A stretch of DNA of 30,178 nt, taken from positions 1 through 30,178 of the forward strand of contig JBOGIF010000212.1 in assembly GCA_050742415.1 (NCBI GenBank), read 5' to 3'. Position 1 is the first letter of the stretch. The number at the start of each line of letters is the position of its first letter. A model generated the notes under the pieces. The model did no database searches. It was not told the DNA's origin and saw only the letters and a list, made by a program, of their open reading frames with translations. Source of the stretch: JBOGIF01 sp050742415 (GTDB lineage: Bacteria; Actinomycetota; Acidimicrobiia; Acidimicrobiales; AC-14). The position numbers and the translations under genes were made by a program. Shown one piece after another: positions 15,578 to 23,097 of the stretch.

Positions 15578-17040
15578 CCCTTCCTCTTGTCCTTGCCGTT
15601 GTCGTTGCTGGCGTCGGTGGTGGCGGACGCGCCGGTCGTCGGGGTGGTCGAGGCCGAGCCCTTGTCGACGGTCGTGTCCGATTGCGCCGGTGCCTCGTCG
15701 TCGGGGACGACGGTCGTGGGCGCCAAAGTGGCGGCGACGGTGGGCTGCGTCGGCTGGACGACGCCCGGCACCCTGGTCAAAAGCTGTCGGATCCGAATGC
15801 CGGCGGGCTGCGACAGCTCACCCGACCGCTCCCACTTCGTCACCTTGGCGATGAGGTCGGAGGCGTCGAGGCTGCCCCCGCCCTGATCGACGGCGCTGGC
15901 GACCCTCCTCAGCCGATCGGCCAGCTCGGAGGCGCGCGCACCGTCGGCGGGGGTAAGGCCGTCGGCCGCCGCCGCTAGCTGCAGGGCCAACGGATCCTGC
16001 AGGCCGCGGGTGCCCTGTTCGCCCTTGTCCTCGCCCCGGGAGCTGGCCACGACGGCCACTGCGGCCAACCCTCCGGCGAGGGCCAGGGCCAGCAGGATCA
16101 CTAGCACCGGGGCCCGCCGGCCCGGGGAGCGATGGCCTTGTCGCCGACCGTCAGGCTGCCAAGGCGGGCCGGGAGGGTCGAAGGCCGGCTGCTCGAAGAC
16201 CATCGTGGCGTCTGCCACAGCCGGTGCACCCCGGTGTCCCAGCGCCACCGTGTGCTCGGCGCCGGCGAGGGCGACTCCCATCTCCCCCGCCGAGGCGAAG
16301 CGCTGGGTGGGATCGGCCGACAGTGCCCGGTCGACGGCCGCGGCCAGGGTGGCGTCGATGCCCGGCAGCGCCGACGCCAGCGGCTGAGCCGGCCTCGAGG
16401 GCTTGTTCCCGGTCAAGGCCTCGTAGAGGACGACCCCCATGGAGTAGACGTCGGACCTCGGCGTGGCCGCCACACCCTCGAGCTGCTCCGGCGCCAGGTA
16501 GGCGGGAGTGCCGATGAGCTGGCCGGTGAGGGTCGGGTCTGCTCCTTCCACCCGGCCCATGCTCTTGGCGATCCCGAAGTCGCCGATCTTGGCCTGGCCA
16601 TCGGCGGTGAGCAGGATGTTCGAGGGCTTGACGTCGCGGTGGACGAGGCCGGAGGCGTGCCCCGACTCCAGGGCGCCGAGGACCTGGCGGGCCATGCGGC
16701 GGGCGTGGACGGGCTCAATCGGCCCCCTGACTATGCGATCGGCGAGGGTCTGCCCGGGCAGCCGCTCCATCACGATGAACGGCACGCCGTCATGCTCGCC
16801 TGTGTCGTACACCGAGACGGCGTTGGGATGGGCGATCACCGCAGCCAAGCGTGCTTCGGCCTCGAAGCGGTTCCGCACGTCGGGCCGGGCAGCCATCTCC
16901 GAGCGCAGCAGCTTTATCGCCACCGGTCGGCGCAGTCGGCGGTCGGTGCCGGCGTGAACCCTGGCCATGCCGCCGGAGCCCAATACCTCGCCCAGCTCGT
17001 AGCGGCCGGCGATCAACGTGGACTTGCTACTGGTCGGCAA
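15574..17040 (-). CDS. transmembrane Ser/Thr protein kinase (PknB-like, no PASTA domains)
   Basis: A 488-residue Hanks-type kinase. The N-terminal catalytic domain is complete: Gly loop GSGGMARV (21-28), Lys43 in VAIKLL, HRDVKPSN (His134-Asp136), DFG (154-156), and GTPAYLAPEQ for the activation and P+1 region. A juxtamembrane segment leads to one membrane helix at about 310-333, then an exported domain of about 155 residues ending in a Thr/Ser/Asp-rich tail. There are no PASTA repeats, so it is not a classic peptidoglycan-sensing PknB. It lies 21 nt downstream of the ArsC-family gene and is probably cotranscribed with it. The external part could sense an unknown signal. Targets are not identifiable. 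Confidence 0.92.
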   Translation of the reverse strand: MPTSSKSTLIAGRYELGEVLGSGGMARVHAGTDRRLRRPVAIKLLRSEMAARPDVRNRFEAEARLAAVIAHPNAVSVYDTGEHDGVPFIVMERLPGQTLADRIVRGPIEPVHARRMARQVLGALESGHASGLVHRDVKPSNILLTADGQAKIGDFGIAKSMGRVEGADPTLTGQLIGTPAYLAPEQLEGVAATPRSDVYSMGVVLYEALTGNKPSRPAQPLASALPGIDATLAAAVDRALSADPTQRFASAGEMGVALAGAEHTVALGHRGAPAVADATMVFEQPAFDPPGPPWQPDGRRQGHRSPGRRAPVLVILLALALAGGLAAVAVVASSRGEDKGEQGTRGLQDPLALQLAAAADGLTPADGARASELADRLRRVASAVDQGGGSLDASDLIAKVTKWERSGELSQPAGIRIRQLLTRVPGVVQPTQPTVAATLAPTTVVPDDEAPAQSDTTVDKGSASTTPTTGASATTDASNDNGKDKRKG

Positions 17041-17061
17041 CCCTGGCCTCCCGCGCGCCGG

Positions 17062-17412
17062 CTATCCGTCGAGCAGGTCGAGCACACGCTCGGCCGGCCG
17101 GGCTATGACTGCCCGGTCGCCGGCGATCACTATGGGTCGCTGCAGCAGGACAGGGTGGGCGGCGATGGCATCGAGCAGCTCGTCGTGGCTGGCGGTGGCC
17201 AGCCCGAGCTCGTCGTAGGCCGCCTCTCCGGTGCGCATCATGTCGCGAGGGTCGGTGATGCCCAGCAGGCCCATCACGCTCTCCAGCTCGCTGCGGTTCG
17301 GAGCCTGCTCGAGGTAGCGGACGTAGTCGGCGTCGACACCTCGCTCGGCGAGGATCGACTGGGTCGTGCGGCAGGTGCCGCAGGCCGGGTTGAAGTACAC
17401 GGAGACCGCCAT
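17062..17412 (-). CDS. ArsC/Spx-family thioredoxin-fold protein (glutaredoxin-type arsenate reductase-like)
   Basis: A 116-residue protein of the ArsC superfamily at its standard length. The N-terminus reads VYFNPACGTCRTTQSIL: Cys11 aligns with the catalytic Cys of E. coli ArsC (NPACGTSR), but Ser is replaced by Cys14, giving CxxC as in the redox-switch protein Spx. The LLQRPIVI and ARPAERVLDLL segments carry the downstream Arg residues of the family. Arsenate reduction is possible, but no arsenic transporter or regulator is nearby. The ATG at 17412 is favoured over one at 17448 because it matches family length and has a TAGAAT box 8 nt upstream. The kinase gene follows 21 nt later. Confidence 0.83.
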   Translation of the reverse strand: MAVSVYFNPACGTCRTTQSILAERGVDADYVRYLEQAPNRSELESVMGLLGITDPRDMMRTGEAAYDELGLATASHDELLDAIAAHPVLLQRPIVIAGDRAVIARPAERVLDLLDG

Positions 17413-17420
17413 CCAATGGC

Positions 17421-17426
17421 ATTCTA
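17421..17426 (-). promoter_or_regulatory. candidate -10 box of the ArsC-like/kinase operon
   Basis: The minus strand reads TAGAAT, the best match to the actinobacterial -10 consensus in the window, ending 8 nt before the ATG at 17412. The predicted leader is one or two bases. It overlaps the likely start region of the divergent epimerase gene. Confidence 0.5.
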
Positions 17427-17435
17427 CGGCCCGTT

Positions 17436-18473
17436 CTGGAACCAACATCGGATCGACCTTTCGCGCTGGTTACGGGCGCTACCGGCTTCATCGCCTCGCG
17501 CCTCTTGCCGGCTCTGGCCGACGCCGGCTGGGCCGTACGGGCGTGCGGTCGGCGAGCGCGTCCAGGCTGGATGCCGGCCGACGTCGCGTATCTCCCGGCC
17601 GACCTGGCGGCCGACGACCTGGGGGCGCTCACCGTCGACGTCACCCACGTCTTCCACCTGGCCGGTGCCTCGAGCTCGGTCGCCGACGAGGCCGAGATGC
17701 AGCGCTCCAACGTGTCGGCCACGCAGCGCCTGGTCGACGCTCTGGGCCCGGGTGTTCGCAGGTTCGTCCACATGAGCTCGACCTCGGTCTACGGCGAGTC
17801 GGTTCAGCTACCGCTGCCCGTGGTCGAGGACGTGGAGCCACAGCCGAGCCGCAGCTACGGCAAGGCCAAATGGGGGGCGGAGCAGGCGGTGTGGTCGGCC
17901 GCGGCGGCCGCCGCCGGACTGCCGGCGGTCGTGCTGCGCCCGGTGAGCGTCTTCGGGCCGGGAGCCGTCAAGCTGCTGGCCAGCGTGCTGCTCGACGCCG
18001 CCCTGGAGCGCTTCGCCGGGCTCGACCGCTTCGGGGTGGCCGGGCCGCCGATCGAGCAGCGGTTGGTCCACGTGGACGATCTGGTGGCGGCCTGCCTGTA
18101 CCTCGCCTCGCACCCGGACGCGGTGGGAAAGGCGTTCAACGTGGCTTCCCTCTACCCGTCCAGCCACGAGGTGGCCGAGGTTGTTGCCGCCGAGATCGGG
18201 TTGGAGCTGGAGGTGGTCGACGACCCCGAGGCCGAGGTCGGCCTGGCGGGCGACGCGCGCCAGGCGGTCCACGACCAGATGGTGGCGTCCGGCATGACCA
18301 CCGACATCATCCTGTCGCCGGAACGGCTCCGCCTGCTGGCCAAAGGCAACTGCAACAACCGCCTCAGCAACGACGCGCTCGCGGCCACCGGCTTCCGGTT
18401 CGTTCACACCGACCTGGCGACCGAGATCGCCGCCGACGTGGCCTGGTACCGCGATCGCCGCTGGCTGATCTAG
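17436..18473 (+). CDS. NAD-dependent epimerase/dehydratase (extended SDR), start uncertain
   Basis: An extended short-chain dehydrogenase-like sugar-nucleotide or sterol-type oxidoreductase. The Rossmann loop is VTGATGFIASRLL, VFHLAGASS follows, the catalytic triad segment is MSSTSVYG and then RSYGKAKWGAE (Tyr and Lys), and VLRPVSVFGPG and RLVHVDDLV are typical later motifs. No ATG, GTG or TTG lies in frame upstream of the Rossmann loop. The first conventional codon, TTG at 17505, would remove the glycine-rich loop. Reading back from the loop, the frame gives EPTSDRPFALVTG, with CTG at 17436 as the most natural start; CTG at 17466 is an alternative. An ATG at 17416 is in another frame and would need a frameshift. 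Product specificity is unknown. Confidence 0.8.
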   Translation: MEPTSDRPFALVTGATGFIASRLLPALADAGWAVRACGRRARPGWMPADVAYLPADLAADDLGALTVDVTHVFHLAGASSSVADEAEMQRSNVSATQRLVDALGPGVRRFVHMSSTSVYGESVQLPLPVVEDVEPQPSRSYGKAKWGAEQAVWSAAAAAAGLPAVVLRPVSVFGPGAVKLLASVLLDAALERFAGLDRFGVAGPPIEQRLVHVDDLVAACLYLASHPDAVGKAFNVASLYPSSHEVAEVVAAEIGLELEVVDDPEAEVGLAGDARQAVHDQMVASGMTTDIILSPERLRLLAKGNCNNRLSNDALAATGFRFVHTDLATEIAADVAWYRDRRWLI

Positions 18474-18492
18474 ACCGACGATGGCACTAGCC

Positions 18493-19167
18493 CTACGAGG
18501 GCCTCAGGCCTTCGAGGAAGGGGTTGTTGGCCCGCTCGTGGCCGACGGTGGTGGTGGGGCCGTGGCCGGGCAGCACCAGGACCTCGTCGGGCAGGGGGAG
18601 GATCTTCGTCGCCATCGACGCCAGGAGCTGTTCCTGGGAGCCGCCGGGCAGGTCGGTGCGGCCGATGGAGCCGGCGAAGAGATGGTCGCCACTGAAGAGC
18701 ACCGGTGGGTCGCCGAGGGTCTCGAGGAGGAAGCAGACCGAGCCCGGGGTGTGGCCGGGGGTGTGGATCGCGGTGAATGTCATTCCCGCCCCCGACACCT
18801 TCTGCCCGTCATCCAGCCCGTAGAGGAGCTCGGGAGGCTGGAGGTCGATATCGGTGTAGGCCAGCACCTGCCCGAGGGATCCGCTCGTGGCGATCGGGTC
18901 CGCCAGCATGTGGTGGTCGGCCTGGTGCAGGTGGACGGGTACCTCGCGTGGGGTGTCGCGTACGACGCCCCCGATGCCACCGACGTGGTCGATGTGGCCG
19001 TGGGTGGCGATCAGGGCGACCAGGCGCAGCTCTTGTGCTGCCAGCCGGTCGAGGATCACGTCGGGCTGGGGCGGAGCGTCGACCACGACGCATTCCCCGC
19101 CGGGCCCGTCGGGCGCCACGATCCAGCAGTTGGTGGCGGCCAGCCACAGCTGCAGCCCCTCGATCAC
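18493..19167 (-). CDS. MBL-fold hydrolase, glyoxalase II-like
   Basis: A 224-residue metallo-beta-lactamase-fold enzyme of the GloB-like group. Motifs: THGHIDHVGG, HTPGHTPGSVCFL, LFSGDHLFAGSIGRTDLPGG, and VLPGHGPTTTVGHE. The combination SGDHLF...GRTDL is typical of hydroxyacylglutathione hydrolase and related thioesterases, which bind two metal ions. The GTG start at 19167 overlaps the malQ stop as GTGA, so it is translationally coupled and cotranscribed with malQ. It is not closely related to the MBL protein at the left edge. A 19-bp gap separates it from the convergent epimerase gene; no terminator is visible there. Confidence 0.87.
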   Translation of the reverse strand: MIEGLQLWLAATNCWIVAPDGPGGECVVVDAPPQPDVILDRLAAQELRLVALIATHGHIDHVGGIGGVVRDTPREVPVHLHQADHHMLADPIATSGSLGQVLAYTDIDLQPPELLYGLDDGQKVSGAGMTFTAIHTPGHTPGSVCFLLETLGDPPVLFSGDHLFAGSIGRTDLPGGSQEQLLASMATKILPLPDEVLVLPGHGPTTTVGHERANNPFLEGLRPS

Positions 19168-21023
19168 ACCGCGGGCCGGCGGGTCAGAGCGGCGGCTAGG
19201 CGGCGGGGGCGGGGGTCGGCTTTCATCTCCTCGAGGGTCGACGGGAGGGCCAGGGACCAGTTCGGCCACTCGTCGGTGGTGCCGGGCATGTTGGGTCGTT
19301 CCTCGACCGCCAGGGCGTCCTCGAGGGCGGCGGCGAGCAGGAGCGAAGGCGCCTGGGCCAGGGCCTGGTAGGCGGCGACAACCACATCGTCTACCGCGGC
19401 GGCGTCGTCGAGCCCGGTCAGCTCGGCCAGGCGGCGGCGGACGGCGGAGCTCGCCTTCTCGTCGGGCTGGCGGCCGATGGCGCGCTCGCAGGCCAGGTCG
19501 CTGCCGGTCCACATGCCGGCCACCGTCGGGAGGTCGTGGGTGGTCACGGCCGCGAGCGCCTCGCGTGGATACTCGGACGGGTCGGTGTCTTCGAACCAAA
19601 GCAGCCGGTACGACATGACCTGTCGCCGGGCCAGCTCGTCCCTCGCCCCCTCGGCTGCGGTGCCCAGGTCCTCGCCAACCACGTACGCCCCGGCCCGGTG
19701 TGCCTCCAGGGCGAGGAGGTCGAGGAGGTCGGAGGCCGGGTAACGCACGTAGGCGCCGTGGCGCGGCGAGGCGCCAGCGGGCACCCAGAACTGGCGGAAC
19801 AGGCCGAGGACATGGTCGACGCGCAAGCCGCCGCCGTGGGCGAGGACTGCTCGCACGGTCTCGACGTAAGGCAGGTAGCCGGCCGCCCGCAGCCGCCACG
19901 GGTCGAAAGGCGGTAGCCCCCAGTCCTGTCCCTGGGTGTTGAACTCGTCGGCAGGAGCACCGATGGTCACGCCGTCGGCGAAGGCGTCCTGCCAGAGCCA
20001 GGCGTCCGCCCCGTCGGGATCGACTCCCACGGCGAGGTCATGCACCAATGGGAGGTGCGTGCTGGCCGCCGAAAGCTGTTCCTCGAGCAGCCACTGCAGC
20101 CAGGTGTGGAACCGCACAGCTCGGGCGTGGGTGTTGCGGAACAGCGTCACCTCGGGCCGGTCGGGATGGCGGTACCCCGTCGGCCACGCCCGCCATCGGG
20201 GGCCGTGCTGCTCCACCAGCGTGCAGAACGTGGCCCACCCGTCGAGCGGCGGCCCCTGTGCCCAGCACCAGGCGTCGAAGCGGTCGTCGTCAGGTCCTTC
20301 GCCGAAGCGGTCCCAGAGCTTCGACAACGCGCTCATCTTCAATGCGAAGACCGCGTCGCGGTCGATACGACGGTCCGAGCACAGGGAGCGGCCGGCGCTG
20401 GCCAGGTCCTCCAGCTCCGAGCCCAGCCCGCCGGCGCCCGGCACGTCCTCGACCCGGAGGTAGAGGGGGTTGCGGAAGCGGCGGCTACTGGGGAAGTACG
20501 GGCTCGCCGGCTGGGGCAGCACCGGCGAGGCCGCGTGCAGCGGGTTCACCAGGAGGAAGCCGGCACCCAGCTCTTCGCCCGACCACCGGGCCAGCTCCCG
20601 CAGGTCGGCCAGGTCGCCGATGCCCCAGCTCGCCTCCGAGCGCACGGCGTAGAGCTGTGATGCCCACCCCCACGCGGGCGCCGGCGGGAGCGGACAGAGG
20701 CCGGGGCTCACCACGACGGTCGTGCTCCGGCCGTCGGCCAGGTCGGTCAGCCGGTGATAGCCGAGCGGCAGGTCGGGTGGGAGCCTGCCGTCGACCGCCA
20801 TCTCGGCGCCGTCCTCGATGTGCAGCGTCGCCGGCCTGTCCAGCAGGGGGGCTCCGCCCGGCCGCAGGAAGAGCATCGGACTCGCCGGCGGCTCGGCGTC
20901 ACCGTCGGCACCCATCGCGGCTGCGATCGTGGCCAAGGTCGTGGCGGGCGGCTCCCGCCACCGGCCCGCGAAATCGGAGTAGCCGCGGTCGATACCCCAG
21001 GCGGCATGGTCAACGCGGGCCAA
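19164..21023 (-). CDS. malQ: 4-alpha-glucanotransferase (amylomaltase, GH77)
   Basis: MalQ transfers 1,4-alpha-glucan segments between maltodextrins or to glucose in the cytoplasm. GH77 landmarks: WGWASQLYAVRSEASWGIGDLADL, split here as WGWASQLYAVR and then WGIGDLADL; LLVNPLHAA; SPYFPSSRRFRNPLYL; GLRVDHVLGLFRQFW with the nucleophile Asp; YVVGEDLGT with the acid/base Glu; and VTTHDLPTVAG with the third Asp. The start is placed at TTG 21023, giving 619 residues, because TAGGGT ends 7 nt before it. A more upstream ATG at 21104 would shrink the divergent spacing to 20 bp and add unconvincing sequence. The stop overlaps the MBL-fold gene. No other glycogen or maltose gene is in the window. Confidence 0.9.
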   Translation of the reverse strand: MARVDHAAWGIDRGYSDFAGRWREPPATTLATIAAAMGADGDAEPPASPMLFLRPGGAPLLDRPATLHIEDGAEMAVDGRLPPDLPLGYHRLTDLADGRSTTVVVSPGLCPLPPAPAWGWASQLYAVRSEASWGIGDLADLRELARWSGEELGAGFLLVNPLHAASPVLPQPASPYFPSSRRFRNPLYLRVEDVPGAGGLGSELEDLASAGRSLCSDRRIDRDAVFALKMSALSKLWDRFGEGPDDDRFDAWCWAQGPPLDGWATFCTLVEQHGPRWRAWPTGYRHPDRPEVTLFRNTHARAVRFHTWLQWLLEEQLSAASTHLPLVHDLAVGVDPDGADAWLWQDAFADGVTIGAPADEFNTQGQDWGLPPFDPWRLRAAGYLPYVETVRAVLAHGGGLRVDHVLGLFRQFWVPAGASPRHGAYVRYPASDLLDLLALEAHRAGAYVVGEDLGTAAEGARDELARRQVMSYRLLWFEDTDPSEYPREALAAVTTHDLPTVAGMWTGSDLACERAIGRQPDEKASSAVRRRLAELTGLDDAAAVDDVVVAAYQALAQAPSLLLAAALEDALAVEERPNMPGTTDEWPNWSLALPSTLEEMKADPRPRRLAAALTRRPAV

Positions 21024-21030
21024 CGGGGCG

Positions 21031-21036
21031 ACCCTA
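21031..21036 (-). promoter_or_regulatory. candidate -10 box, leaderless start of malQ
   Basis: The minus strand reads TAGGGT, 7 nt before the TTG at 21023, placing +1 at or one base before the start codon. This is the main argument for the TTG as the malQ start. Confidence 0.45.
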
Positions 21037-21061
21037 GACGAAGGGCTTCGAGCGTCCGGGC

Positions 21062-21067
21062 TAGGTT
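21062..21067 (+). promoter_or_regulatory. candidate -10 box of the secreted Pro-rich protein gene
   Basis: TAGGTT is followed by a predicted leader of about 50 nt that contains GAGGAG at 21113-21118, 6 nt before the TTG start at 21125. The Shine-Dalgarno decides this start. Confidence 0.4.
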
Positions 21068-21124
21068 CCGGCCCGTAGAGCGAACGCCAACCGATGGCGC
21101 ACATCCGCTCCCGAGGAGAAGACG

Positions 21125-21658
21125 TTGCCGCTACGAATCCGCACGGTCGGCGTGGCCGCGGCATTGGCGCTCGTCGCGTCCCTGGTAACCGCCGTCGCCC
21201 TCCCGGCGCCGTCGTCGGCCGCCCCGCCGCCGGCCACACCGCCGCCGCCGGCCGTACCGAGCCGGGCGGGCCAGCCCAGCCCTGCCGCCGCGACGGTTGG
21301 GATCGGCGGGCAGCCCGATGGAGCGTTGGCGGTGCAGCTGAGCGTGCCGGGCCGGGGCGGCGGCCGCGGGCTCGTTCGACCGGTGGTCGTCAGCTCACCG
21401 GCACTACCGCCGACGCGGACCTCCGACGAGCCCAGCTCCGGCGACCAGGGCGTGCTCGTGGACCTGGGTGTGAATGGCGTGCATGGGCTCGACCTACGCG
21501 GCGGAGGGAATGGGGGAGGCATCGTCACGCTCCAGGTGGCGATCGCCGACCGGCCAATCGTCGGCCTCGGTCAGCCGGCACCCGAGAGCGGCGTCCGGCC
21601 AGCGCCCCTGAACCTCCCGGGCCTGAGCCTGGACCTCGGCGGATTGCTCAGGGGGTAG
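21125..21658 (+). CDS. secreted Pro/Gly-rich protein of unknown function
   Basis: A 177-residue protein with a clear signal peptide: Arg-containing N-terminus, a hydrophobic core of Ala/Val/Leu, and a likely cleavage after SSAA near residue 33. Then follow a Pro/Ala-rich segment (about 34-60) and a Gly-rich remainder with short beta-like stretches such as GVLVDLGVNGVHGLDLRGGG and VTLQVAIADRP. It has no Cys in the mature part and no recognisable domain. The TTG start is supported by GAGGAG 6 nt upstream. The 3' end overlaps the convergent DUF4349 gene by 11 bp. Exported structural or adhesive roles are conceivable, but nothing in the sequence decides. Confidence 0.7.
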   Translation: MPLRIRTVGVAAALALVASLVTAVALPAPSSAAPPPATPPPPAVPSRAGQPSPAAATVGIGGQPDGALAVQLSVPGRGGGRGLVRPVVVSSPALPPTRTSDEPSSGDQGVLVDLGVNGVHGLDLRGGGNGGGIVTLQVAIADRPIVGLGQPAPESGVRPAPLNLPGLSLDLGGLLRG

Positions 21659-22712
21659 GGTCAGGCGCCGGGACCGCTGGAGGCCTGCGGGCCACGCGGG
21701 CGAGCCGGGCCAGCAGCCAGAGAACCAACCCGAGGGCAGCGACCGGCGTGGCCCATCCCAGCGTGACCATCATCCCGCCGACCACCGAGACGGCCCCGTC
21801 CACGGCGCGCTCGAAGCTCCCGGCCAGGCCGGTGGCCGGCTCGCGAACCGGCTTGGTCACGAACAGCGCTCCCGGCTCGAATAGTGAGACCGAGATGCTC
21901 GACAGCGAGGCCCGCTGGTCGAGGTCGGCACGTTGGGCGGACAGCTGCTCGATCTGCTGGCGAACGCCGAAGAGCGTGGACTGCACCTGGAGGACCTCGC
22001 CCACCGAGCCGGCCTTGCCGACGAGGGTGCGTAGGGCGTCCTCCTGGGCGGTGAGGCTGCGCAGGCGGGCGTCGTAGTCGACCAGCTGCCCGCTCACGTC
22101 CTCCCCGCGGATGGCCTGCGTCTCGACCTTGCCGAGGCCGGCCAGGGCCTGGCGGGCGGAGTCGAACCGGTCGGCGGGAACCCTGATCGCCAGCTCGCCG
22201 GAAGGGACCTGTTGGCCGTCCTCGTCGGGCGAGGAAGCAATGCTCGACGAGGCCACGAAGCCACCATTGCTGGCGGCGATGGAGGCCACCCGGTCAAAGG
22301 CGGCGCCGAAGCCGTTCTTGGCCACCTCGACGCGCAGCTCGGCGGTGCGAACTACCCGAGCTGCGCCCGGCACGACCGGCGATCCCGCGCCACCCGCGCC
22401 GCCCGCGCCGCCCGCGCCGATCTGGCTGCCCGTGCTGGCGATGCCGTCGGAGGCCACGTCCGCCGTTGGGGCGGGCGCCAACTTGGCGACTGCCGACTCG
22501 GAGGAACGGCTCCTGCCCTCGTCGGAGCTCGATCCGGCTCCGCTCGAGGACCTCAGCGCAGTTGCACTGTCGGTGGTCGCGGCCGATGACCGGTAGAGGT
22601 CCCGCTCGCGCTTGAGGTCCCGGTCGCCGTTGGCCACCACCACACCGGCTCCGAGGAGGAGAAGGGCAGCCGCCGCCGCTGCCTTTACCTTGGTGATCCG
22701 GATCCTTCGCAT
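21648..22712 (-). CDS. DUF4349-domain membrane-anchored protein
   Basis: A 354-residue envelope protein. It has an N-terminal anchor or signal (about residues 9-28), a Ser/Gly-rich low-complexity linker including a GGAGGAGGAG run, the DUF4349 core beginning near VVRTAELRVEV, a coiled-coil stretch around LRSLTAQEDALRTLV and LFGVRQQIEQLSAQRADL, and a C-terminal membrane helix followed by a basic tail. LSSISVSLFEPG is a characteristic DUF4349 segment. The domain's function is not established. ATG at 22712 is preceded by GGGAGGA at good spacing. It is divergent from the coiled-coil/pdtaR pair across 77 bp. Confidence 0.87.
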   Translation of the reverse strand: MRRIRITKVKAAAAAALLLLGAGVVVANGDRDLKRERDLYRSSAATTDSATALRSSSGAGSSSDEGRSRSSESAVAKLAPAPTADVASDGIASTGSQIGAGGAGGAGGAGSPVVPGAARVVRTAELRVEVAKNGFGAAFDRVASIAASNGGFVASSSIASSPDEDGQQVPSGELAIRVPADRFDSARQALAGLGKVETQAIRGEDVSGQLVDYDARLRSLTAQEDALRTLVGKAGSVGEVLQVQSTLFGVRQQIEQLSAQRADLDQRASLSSISVSLFEPGALFVTKPVREPATGLAGSFERAVDGAVSVVGGMMVTLGWATPVAALGLVLWLLARLARVARRPPAVPAPDPTP

Positions 22713-22773
22713 GGCTTCCTCCCGTGGTCGGTTGCTCCTTCGACGTGGGCGAGGCCGGCCCGGTTCCCATAGT

Positions 22774-22779
22774 TAGACT
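22774..22779 (+). promoter_or_regulatory. candidate -10 box of the coiled-coil/pdtaR operon
   Basis: TAGACT ends 10 nt before the ATG at 22790, predicting a leader of about 4 nt. There is no Shine-Dalgarno before this ATG. The opposite strand in the same place reads TAACTAT and may serve the DUF4349 gene, so the two promoters may overlap. Confidence 0.45.
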
Positions 22780-22789
22780 TCTGGTCCCG

Positions 22790-23092
22790 ATGTCCACCCG
22801 TTGGCTGGTCGAACGACGACTGTCCGAGTCGGCGCAGCGCCTCAGGCGGCTGCGCGAGGAGCTTGCCGTGGCCGACGAGCAGCTGGCAGCCCTGGGCGAC
22901 GCGGCCGACGACAGCCGACTGCGCGCCCTCGTGTCGGAGACGCCGCTCGCCGAGCGGGACCACCGCGAGAACCAGCGTCACGCCGACGCCATGGCCCGCC
23001 ACCGTGCCGACCTGTCGTCGGCGATCAGCGAGCTCGAGCGCTCCCAGGACGAGCTGCTCGACCGCCTCGGCACCATGGCGGCGCACGAGTAA
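22790..23092 (+). CDS. small coiled-coil protein preceding pdtaR
   Basis: A 100-residue, highly charged, almost entirely helical protein. Heptad-like patterns of Leu/Ala run through RRLREELAVADEQLAAL and again through LSSAISELERSQDELLDRL, separated by a polar stretch near residue 50, so an antiparallel coiled-coil hairpin is likely. It has no Cys, membrane segment or recognised domain. ATG at 22790 is chosen because a TAGACT box ends 10 nt before it. The response-regulator gene begins 5 nt after its stop, so the two must be cotranscribed and probably cooperate. It is not a sensor kinase. Function unknown. Confidence 0.8.
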   Translation: MSTRWLVERRLSESAQRLRRLREELAVADEQLAALGDAADDSRLRALVSETPLAERDHRENQRHADAMARHRADLSSAISELERSQDELLDRLGTMAAHE

Positions 23093-23097
23093 CGCTG

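Noticed and set aside
18474..18492. A terminator or element copy between the epimerase and MBL-fold genes
   Set aside because: The 19-bp gap contains no stem-loop and no match to the 50-nt element.
22381..22420. GC-rich trinucleotide-like repeat
   Set aside because: It encodes the GGAGGAGGAG linker inside the DUF4349 protein; ordinary low-complexity coding sequence.
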